A stretch of DNA of 26,752 nucleotides from Nemertoderma westbladi. Taxonomy: Eukaryota; Xenacoelomorpha; Nemertodermatida; Nemertodermatidae. This document shows, in pieces, positions 20,501-26,752 of the stretch (position 1 is the first letter of the stretch; every line of letters begins with the position of its first letter). The DNA is taken from the NCBI GenBank assembly GCA_032718475.1, contig JAUCBJ010000546.1, positions 1 to 26,752 of the forward strand, written 5' to 3'. A model generated the notes under the pieces. That model worked only from the letters and a program-made list of their open reading frames with translations. It had not been told where the DNA came from and did no database searches. A program made the position numbers and the translations under genes.

Positions 20501-21900
20501 GGTAGGTCGTTGGTTAGTGAGTTAGGTCGTTAGTTAGGGAGTTAGGTAGGTCGTTAGTTAGGGAGTTAGGTAGGTCGTTAGTTAGGGAGTTAGGTAGGTC
20601 GTTAGTTAGGGAGTTAGGTTGGTCGTTAGTTAGGGAGTTAGGTAGGTCGTTAGTTAGGGAGTTAGGTTGGTCGTTAGTTAGGGAGTTAGGTCGTTAGTTA
20701 GGGAGTTAGGTAGGTCGTTAGTTAGGGAGTTAGGTAGGTCGTTAGTTAGGGAGTTAGGTAGGTCGTTAGGTAGGTCGTTGGTTAGTGAGTTAGGTCGTTA
20801 GTTAGGGAGTTAGGTAGGTCGTTAGTTAGGGAGTTAGGTAGGTCGTTAGTTAGGGAGTTAGGTTGGTCGTTAGTTAGGGAGTTAGGTAGGTCGTTAGTTA
20901 GGGAGTTAGGTTGGTCGTTAGTTAGGGAGTTAGGTAGGTCGTTAGTAGGTCGTTAGGTAGGTCGTTAGTTAGTGAGTTAGGTCGTTAGTTAGGGAGTTAG
21001 GTAGGTCGTTAGTTAGGGAGTTAGGTAGGTCGTTAGTTAGGGAGTTAGGTAGGTCGTTAGTTAGGGAGTTAGGTAGGTCGTTAGTTAGGGAGTTAGGTAG
21101 GTCGTTAGGTAGGTCGTTAGTTAGTGAGTTAGGTCGTTAGTTAGGGAGTTAGGTAGGTCGTTAGTTAGGGAGTTAGGTAGGTCGTTAGTTAGGGAGTTAG
21201 GTAGGTCGTTAGGTAGGTCGTTAGGTAGGTCGTTGGTTAGTGAGTTAGGTCGTTAGTTAGGGAGTTAGGTAGGTCGTTAGTTAGGGAGTTAGGTAGGTCG
21301 TTAGTTAGGGAGTTAGGTTGGTCGTTAGTTAGGGAGTTAGGTAGGTCGTTGGTTAGGGAGTTAGGTAGGGCGTTAGTTAGGGAGTTAGGTAGGTCGTTAG
21401 GTAGGTCGTTAGTTAGGGAGTTAGGTAGGTCGTTAGTTAGGGAGTTAGGTAGGTCGTTAGGTAGGTCGTTAGTTAGGGAGTTAGGTAGGTCGTTAGTTAG
21501 GGAGTTAGGTAGGTCGTTAGTTAGGGAGTTAGGTAGGTCGTTAGGTAGGTCGTTAGTTAGTGAGTTAGGTCGTTAGTTAGGGAGTTAGGTAGGTCGTTAG
21601 TTAGGGAGTTAGGTAGGTCGTTAGTTAGGGAGTTAGGTTGGTCGTTAGTTAGGGAGTTAGGTAGGTCGTTAGTTAGTGAGTTAGGTCGTTAGTTAGGGAG
21701 TTAGGTTGGTCGTTAGTTAGGGAGTTAGGTAGGTCGTTAGTTAGGGAGTTAGGTTGGTCGTTAGTTAGGGAGTTAGGTAGGTCGTTAGGTAGGTCGTTAG
21801 TTAGTGAGTTAGGTCGTTAGTTAGGGAGTTAGGTAGGTCGTTAGTTAGGGAATTAGGTAGGTCGTTAGTTAGGGAGTTATGTAGGTCGTTAGTTAGGGAG
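11520..21900 (+). repeat. Array zone C: 104/128-bp higher-order repeats with GTGA units
   Basis: Blocks of three to five 24-bp units, one 12-bp unit (GTTA GGTA GGTC) and one 20-bp unit (GTTA GTTA GTGA GTTA GGTC) repeat in register. The GTGA marker falls at 12011, 12115, 12243, 12371 and 12499, that is spacings of 104, 128, 128 and 128. Other sub-blocks carry GGTAGGACG (12751, 12895, 14885, 18943, 20058) or GTTGGTTAGTGAG. Confidence 0.85.
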
Positions 21901-24420
21901 TTAGGTAGGTTGTTAGTTAAGGAGTTAGGTAGGTCGTAAGTTAGGGAGTTAGGTTGTTCGTTAGTTAGGGAGTTAGGTTGGTCGTTAGTTAGGGAGTTAG
22001 GTAGGTCGTTAGTTAGGGAGTTAGGTAGGTCGTTAGTTAGTGAGTTAGGTCGTTAGTTAGGGAGTTAGGTAGGTCGTTAGTTAGTGAGTTAGGTCGTTAG
22101 TTAGGGAGTTAGGTAGGTCGTTAGTTAGGGAGTTAGGTTGTTAGTTAGGGAGTTAGGTCGTTAGTTAGGGAGTTAGGTTGTTAGTTAGTGAGTTAGGTCG
22201 TTAGTTAGGGAGTTAGGTAGGTCGTTAGTTAGTGAGTTAGGTCGTTAGTTAGGGAGTTAGGTAGGTCGTTAGTTAGGGAGTTAGGTAGGTCGTTAGTTAG
22301 GGAGTTAGGTTGGTCGTTAGTTAGGGAGTTAGGTAGGTCGTTAGGTAGGGAGTTAGGTAGGTCGTTAGTTAGGGAGTTAGGTAGGTAGTTAGGTATGGAG
22401 ATAGGTAGGTCGTTAGTTAGGGAGTTAGGTAGGTCGTTAGTTAGGGAGTTAGGTTGTTAGTTAGGGAGTTAGGTCGTTAGTTAGGGAGTTAGGTTGTTAT
22501 TTAGTGAGTTAGGTCGTTAGTTAGGGAGTTAGGTAGGTCGTTAGTTAGTGAGTTAGGTCGTTAGTTAGGGAGTTAGGTAGGTCGTTAGTTAGGGAGTTAG
22601 GTAGGTCGTTAGTTAGGGAGTTAGGTTGGTCGTTAGTTAGGGAGTTAGGTAGGTCGTTAGGTAGGGAGTTAGGTAGGTCGTTAGTTAGGGAGTTAGGTAG
22701 GGAGTTAGGTATGGAGATAGGTAGGTCGTTAGTTAGGGAGTTAGGTAGGTCGTTAGTTAGGGAGTTAGGTAGGTCGTTAGTTAGGGAGTTAGGTAGGGAG
22801 TTTGGTAGGTCGTTAGTTAGGGAGTTAGGTAGGTCGTTAGTTAGGGAGTTAGGTAGGGAGTTAAGGTAGGGAGTTAGGTAGGTCGTTAGTTAGGGAGTTA
22901 GGTAGGGAGTTAGGTAGGGAGATAGGTAGGTCGTTAGTTAGGGAGTTAGGTAGGTCGTTAGTTAGGGAGTTAGGTAGGTCGTTAGTTAGGGAGTTAGGTA
23001 GGGAGTTAGGTAGGTCGTTAGTTAGGGAGTTAGGTATTTCGTTAGTTAGGGAGTTAGGTAGGTCGTTAGGTAGGGAGTTAGGTAGGTCGTTAGTTAGGGA
23101 GTTAGGTAGGTCGTTAGTTAGGGAGTTAGGTTGTTCGTTAGTTAGGGAGTTAGGTAGGGAGTTAGTTAGGTCGTTAGTTAGGGAGTTAGGTAGGTCGTTA
23201 GTTAGGGAGTTAGGTAGGTCGTTAGTTAGGGAGTTAGGTAGGTCGTTAGTTAGGGAGTTCGGTAGGTCGTTAGTTAGGGAGTTAGGTAGGTCGTTAGTTA
23301 GGGAGTTAGGTAGGGAGTTAGGTAGGTCGTTAGTTAGTGAGTTAGGTCGTTAGTTAGGGAGTTAGGTAGGTCGTTAGTTAGGGAGTTAGGTAGGTCGTTA
23401 GGTTGTTCGTTAGTTAGGGAGTTAGTTAGGTCGTTAGTTAGGGAGTTAGGTAGGTCGTTAGTTAGGGAGTTAGGTAGGTCGTTAGTTAGGGAGTTAGGTA
23501 GGGAGTTAGGTAGGTCGTTAGTTAGGGAGTTAGGTAGGTCGTTAGTTAGGGAGTTAGGTTGTTCGTTAGTTAGGGAGTTAGGTAGGTCGTTAGTTAGGGA
23601 GTTAGGTAGGTCGTTAGTTAGGGAGTTAGGTAGGTCGTTAGTTAGGGAGTTAGGTAGGTCGTTAGTTAGGGAGTTAGGTAGGTCGTTAGTTAGGGAGTTA
23701 GGTAGGTCGTTAGTTAGGGAGTTAGGTAGGTCGTTAGTTAGGGAGTTAGGTAGGTCGTTAGGTAGGTCGTTAGTTAGGGAGTTAGGTAGGTCGTTAGTTA
23801 GGGAGTTAGGTAGGTCGTTAGTTAGGGAGTTAGGTAGGTCGTTAGTTAGGGAGTTAGGTAGGTCGTTAGTTAGGGAGTTAGGTAGGTAGTTAGGTAGGTC
23901 GTTAGTTAGGGAGTTAGGTAGGTCGTTAGTTAGGGAGTTAGGTAGGTCGTTAGGTAGGTCGTTAGTTAGGGAGTTAGGTAGGTCGTTAGTTAGGGAGTTA
24001 GGTAGGTCGTTAGTTAGGGAGTTAGGTAGGTCGTTAGTTAGGGAGTTAGGTAGGTCGTTAGTTAGGGAGTTAGGTAGGTCGTTAGTTAGGGAGTTAGGTA
24101 GGTCGTTAGTTAGGGAGTTAGGTAGGTCGTTAGTTAGGGAGTTAGGTAGGTCGTTAGTTAGGGAGTTAGGTAGGTCGTTAGTTAGGTAGGTCGTTAGTTA
24201 GGGAGTTAGGTAGGTCGTTAGTTAGGGAGTTAGGTAGGTCGTTAGTTAGGGAGTTAGGTAGGTCGTTAGTTAGGGAGTTAGGTAGGTCGTTAGTTAGGGA
24301 GTTAGGTAGGTCGCTAGTTAGGGAGTTAGGTAGGTCGTTAGTTAGGGAGTTAGGTAGGTCGTTAGTTAGGGAGTTAGGTAGGTCGTTAGTTAGGGAGTTA
24401 GGTAGGGAGTTAGGTAGGTC
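21900..24420 (+). repeat. Array zone D: mixed units with GGAGATAGG variant
   Basis: Units here lose the regular 128-bp order. GGTATGGAGATAGG occurs at about 22393 and 22709 (offset 316, a multiple of 4), and GGGAGATAGG near 22917. GTGA units thin out and are last seen near 23337. From about 23580 to 24400 the array is a long run of near-perfect 24-bp units. Confidence 0.7.
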
Positions 24421-24657
24421 GTTAGTTAGGGAGTTAGGTGGATCGTTTCGTTAGTTAGGGAGTTAGGTAGGTCGTTAGTTAGGGAGTTAGGTAGGTCGTT
24501 AGTTAGGGAGTTAGATAGGTCGTTAGTTAGGGAGTTAGGTGGATCGTTTCGTTAGTTAGGGAGTTAGATAGGTCGTTTAGTTAGGGAGTTAGATAGGTCG
24601 TTTATTTAGTTAGGGAGTTAGATAGGTCGTTTATTTAGTTAGGGAGTTAGATAGGTG
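24421..24657 (+). repeat. Array 3' edge with diverged units
   Basis: The last units differ from the rest. GGATCGTTTCGTTAG occurs twice (near 24440 and 24541) and GTTAGATAGGTCG four times. The final copies have a 29-bp period because TTTATTT replaces part of the unit. This breaks the 4-bp lattice and fits a less homogenised array edge. Confidence 0.85.
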
Positions 24658-24699
24658 GTGATGTGGGTCGATATTTCACTCTCCATCGCTCCCATTTAG
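24658..24699 (+). promoter_or_regulatory. 3' splice site of intron 2
   Basis: About 40 bases of non-repeat sequence. It includes TTTCACTCTCCATCGCTCCC, a pyrimidine-rich tract, and ends CATTTAG at 24699. This is all that remains of a normal-looking intron 3' end. The AG gives a phase-1 acceptor fitting exon B. Confidence 0.8.
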
Positions 24700-24893
24700 A
24701 TTTGGACCACACGGAACCGCTCTCGTCCTCGTTTATCGGAGAGGATTCATCGTCCGACTCCTCCGACGATGACGAACCTACGGACGGAGGTCACGTGACC
24801 GTCGACCTATTGGCGCCCTCTAGTGGAGGAGAAGTGAAGATGCGGGGAGATAGTTTCGTAACAGGGGTTTACGATACTGACGTCATTAAAGAA
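24700..24893 (+). CDS. Phafin/PLEKHF-like gene, exon C: acidic Ser/Asp tail
   Basis: The G of exon B plus AT restores an Asp codon, then LDHTEPLSSSFIGEDSSSDS and SDDDEPTDGG. Phafin2 proteins end in a Ser/Asp-rich acidic tail shortly after the FYVE finger, so position and composition agree. The 3' end is uncertain. Exon D is open only in phase 0, so donors completing a codon are needed: GAA|GTTCGT (24893, chosen) or GAA|GTGAAG (24833). The better-looking CAC|GTGAGT at 24964 is phase 1 and would give an early stop in exon D. If nothing is spliced, the frame ends at TGA 24990-24992. The open frame extending left to 24663 is intron read-through. Confidence 0.75.
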
Positions 24894-25159
24894 GTTCGTA
24901 TCTCGATATATAAATTATTATTTGTGTGTAGTAAAGTGTCACTTTATATAGCCGGTGATCCACGTGAGTGGGAAATAAAGCTACGGGGATGAAAACACAG
25001 TGATGCGCGGCTTTGCAAACAATTGCATGCAAATAGCTAAAAATTGCAACATCTGTGAATGTAGTGTTTGTCAGAATGTTAAGAATTGCACAATTTATTA
25101 TAAGAGACTTGGTAAAGGATTAGGAGTACGGCAAGTCGTCTTCAGTAAATAAACCATCA
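24894..25159. other. Intron 3, 5' part
   Basis: AT-rich sequence with the rest of the exon C open frame up to TGA 24992. That tail (AT-rich codons, ISIYKLLFVCSK) looks non-coding unless an alternative last exon is used. No other feature is seen. Confidence 0.5.
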
Positions 25160-25385
25160 ATGAGCCGGAATCAGAACTTTATCAAGGTAAATTTATTCCG
25201 GTCAGCAGTAGAGTCTTTGCTGCTGTATGGCAGTCCATGCTGGAGTTGGGCTCATAAAGATCCCTTGTCGATACGTTGGTACATACACTGATGCTGACTG
25301 CTGAGTATGGTTCATGGTTTAAGGTTCGATACTCACTTAACAAATGAGACATTTACAGCTGTAACATATTTGCTTCTTCTTTGAA
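25160..25385 (+). pseudogene. LINE remnant 4, related to the minus-strand LINE
   Basis: A short, + strand piece of LINE ORF2. FIKVNLFRSAVESLLLYGSP then CWSW (25181-25250) lines up with KVRLFRAAVVPVLLYGSPCW of the minus-strand LINE in intron 1. After frameshifts, DTHLTNETFTAVTYL (about 25330-25375) corresponds to its NAHISNQTLYNI. It is badly broken and 5'- and 3'-truncated. Confidence 0.7.
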
Positions 25386-25628
25386 TCTACTTCCCTCTTG
25401 TTCTCTTAACAATGTCAACGGTGATATTAATATTATAGTGATACATTATTAGTGATATAAATATTATATATTTAAATAAAGTTTAGAAAATACAGTGCGG
25501 ATACAATGGAAAGCGAGCTAAATGGGGGTCATTTAATAACTAACTCCTGTATAATGTTACTAATAGTGTTTATAATATAATTTGTATCATACATCCGTTA
25601 TTATAATATTGTTGGAATATTTTTACAG
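25386..25628. other. Intron 3, 3' part with acceptor
   Basis: AT-rich (many ATATTATA runs), ending TTGGAATATTTTTACAG at 25628, a good 3' splice site. No gene is seen. Confidence 0.55.
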
Positions 25629-25706
25629 GTTTCTGAATATTTGGTTCAGGAAGTGCCGGTATCTCAGCCTTCGATAGCTTCGGGCAATTCAGATCCGGAA
25701 TATAAG
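25629..25706 (+). CDS. Predicted exon D of the Phafin-like gene
   Basis: A 78-base open stretch between TTTTTACAG and AAG|GTAATT, encoding 26 residues (VSEYLVQEVPVSQ, PSIASGNSDPEYK). The other two frames have stops, so the exon is phase 0 at both ends, matching exon E. Its mid-GC composition contrasts with the AT-rich sequence around it. The residues belong to no domain I recognise. It may be a lineage-specific tail or an alternative exon. Confidence 0.62.
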
Positions 25707-25729
25707 GTAATTGTTTCATTTACAGTCAG

Positions 25730-25852
25730 CTGGCCAATAGTTTAGTCGAACCTCAAATCATCCATCTAGGCTGGCCAATAGTTTAGTCGAACCTCAAATC
25801 ATCCATCTAGGCTGGCCAATAGTTTAGTCGAACCTCAAATCATCCATCTAGG
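25730..25852 (+). repeat. Three exact copies of a 41-bp sequence
   Basis: Copies at 25730-25770, 25771-25811 and 25812-25852 start CTGGCCAATAGTTTAGTCG and end CATCTAGG. They are identical, so the triplication is recent or kept uniform. It begins 24 bases inside intron 4. Confidence 0.95.
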
Positions 25853-26580
25853 CCCCTTTTAGTGGCCTCTACTAGATTGAGAAAGACTGAGATTGAGATT
25901 GAGAAGGTACCATGGCCGAACTTATCTCTCAGCCACCGCACTGCATTCAAACAAGATTTGTGGTTCCCCGGCTGAGTTCTTTATAAGTTCAACTCCCTCT
26001 GTTGGACAGATTAACTGGACTCATATAATCTCTTAGCAGAAAGTGAAACAATTTATATCATCGCGGCCACATCCCATCTGCATGCCCTCCGACCTCTATG
26101 ACACACAAACATGTCTTTATTTACGAGACGCTCACCACACCGCCTAAGACCATTCAAGGTGGATACCGGTACTACTACAGCCCCCAAACATTTCAAAGTA
26201 GAAGCTGCTGCCGAACTCACGTCATTTCTAAAGATTTTATTTATCACGGATCGTTCCGTTTATTTAATAAACCTAGATCTTCTTATACATACATGGGGGG
26301 TGAAGTTCTGGTAACATCCTTTTTGACAATGCGATCTGGACGTGATCCATAATATTAATGAGGATAACGATACGTTTTTTAGGGAGATTTGGGTCCTACG
26401 AATTACCCAATATACCCAAAAACAGTTCAAAAATACATTTATTTACAGTAAGCTGGTAAGGGAACGGAAAAAGTTACAGTTTTTTGGGTATTTTTGAGTC
26501 TTTTTGGGTGTTTTATGGATAAGACGCAAAAAAATATTGGTGGATCTAGCAGGTCGCTACAATATTCGTTATAATTACAG
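25853..26580. other. Intron 4 remainder, no recognised gene
   Basis: Contains a small GAGATT-type repeat (about 25878-25906). Overlapping open frames at 26053-26352 on both strands have no recognisable motif. There is also a loose inverted repeat, TACCCAAAAAC near 26413 against GTTTTTTGGGTA near 26479. It ends TTATAATTACAG at 26580, the acceptor for exon E. Confidence 0.5.
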
Positions 26581-26739
26581 ACGCCAACATTCTACCAAGG
26601 TGACAACGGGAAAGGTGACCAATCACAATCAGGTGAGTCACCTTCGTCACGAAAACTCACCAATCCGGACGACGTAAGGCAAACAATCCCAGAAACCCCG
26701 TCAACCAATGGTGGGAATCCTGAGCCTATGGAATTGTAA
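26581..26739 (+). CDS. Predicted last exon E of the Phafin-like gene
   Basis: After ATAATTACAG the frame stays open for 52 codons to TAA 26737-26739. It starts TPTFYQGDNGKGDQSQS, continues GESPSSRKLTNPDD, and ends NGGNPEPMEL. The entry phase (0) matches exon D. The sequence is polar, rich in Ser, Asn, Asp and Pro, typical of a disordered C-terminal tail. It lacks an ATG, so start-based gene finding misses it. TCAG|GTGAGT at 26632 could be used as an internal donor instead, and CAATCA follows closely, so an alternative splice form is possible. No polyadenylation signal is visible in the 13 bases left in the window. Confidence 0.62.
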   Translation, partial: TPTFYQGDNGKGDQSQSGESPSSRKLTNPDDVRQTIPETPSTNGGNPEPMEL

Positions 26740-26752
26740 TCTGGCCCATTCC

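Larger units (their letters stand above)
5915..24657 (+). repeat. Giant 24-bp minisatellite filling intron 2
   Basis: One continuous tandem array of about 18.7 kb, roughly 780 unit lengths. The consensus unit is six tetranucleotides in order: GTTA, GTTA, GGGA, GTTA, GGTA, GGTC (10 G, 8 T, 5 A, 1 C on the + strand). Shorter forms are 12 bp (GTTA GGTA GGTC), 20 bp (with GTGA, lacking GGTA) and units with an extra 12 bp (GGGA GTTA GGTA). Nearly all variants keep a 4-bp lattice. No transposon interrupts it. The unit is open in one + frame (LVRELGRS) and one - frame (DLPNSLTN). The long open frames at 6449-7525, 8163-9401 and elsewhere are therefore repeat artefacts: they start at TTG or GTG, not ATG. 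The array lies in the transcribed intron with the G-rich strand as RNA sense. Confidence 0.97.

Noticed and set aside
21349-21576. Open frame of repeat octapeptides
   Set aside because: Same artefact of the minisatellite, starting at a chance GTTGGTT change.
5915-24657. CRISPR array
   Set aside because: No unique spacers; every base belongs to the repeat, and the host is eukaryotic.
5915-24657. True interstitial telomere
   Set aside because: TTAGG words occur, but the period is 24 built of 4-mers, not 5 or 6, and the words are not consecutive.
5915-24657. Branchpoint-like CTAAC clusters
   Set aside because: They occur only on the reverse strand, which is not the transcribed sense for this gene.
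24961-24992. GTGAGT at 24964 as the exon C donor
   Set aside because: It is a strong-looking site, but its phase leads to TGA two codons into exon D; kept only as a possible alternative end.
26053-26352. Overlapping ORFs on both strands in intron 4
   Set aside because: No recognisable motif, mutually overlapping, and no splice-compatible evidence; probably chance or an unidentified repeat.

Overview
The window is eukaryotic, almost certainly from an animal. It has GT-AG introns, a split zinc-finger gene, nested non-LTR retrotransposon (LINE) remnants and a foldback DNA transposon. The LINE-rich, AT-rich introns suggest an invertebrate, perhaps an arthropod; that part is inference. No bacterial operon, CRISPR array, tRNA or rRNA was seen.

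The single host gene lies on the + strand and spans the whole window. It is the 3' part of a Phafin/PLEKHF-type gene (PH and FYVE domain endosomal adaptor). Five exons can be proposed. Exon A (66-169) and exon B (5734-5914) together make a complete eight-cysteine FYVE finger, cut exactly between NRR and HHC. Exon C (24700 to about 24893) encodes an acidic Ser/Asp tail like that of Phafin2. Exons D (25629-25706) and E (26581-26739, ending in TAA) are phase-compatible and would finish the protein. The PH domain must lie upstream of the window.

Intron 1 (170-5733) is a retroelement graveyard. An old + strand LINE (777-5338) was split twice. The first split is a block holding a - strand LINE (coding remnant about 1440-2861) next to the 3' end of another + strand LINE (2897-3110). 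The second is a 1.37-kb hAT-like foldback element (3794-5163), flanked by the 8-bp repeat ATAGTTGA. The host LINE reading frame resumes directly after it.

Intron 2 (5915-24699) is the striking part. From the first base of its 5' splice site to within about 40 bases of its 3' splice site it is one uninterrupted minisatellite of about 18.7 kb, roughly 780 lengths of a 24-bp unit. The unit is built of six tetranucleotides: GTTA, GTTA, GGGA, GTTA, GGTA, GGTC. Nearly all length variants are multiples of 4. There are distinct zones, 104/128-bp higher-order repeats and multi-kilobase internal duplications. The splice donor GTTAGT is itself the start of the repeat, so the intron looks grown from its own donor region. 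The long forward open frames inside it (LVRELGRS repeats) are by-products of the repeat, not genes.

Intron 3 (after exon C) holds a LINE scrap related to the - strand LINE. Intron 4 starts with three exact copies of a 41-bp sequence. The main proposal for an undescribed system is this giant donor-seeded intronic array, whose every unit carries AG-GT and GTTAGT splice-like motifs in the transcribed orientation.
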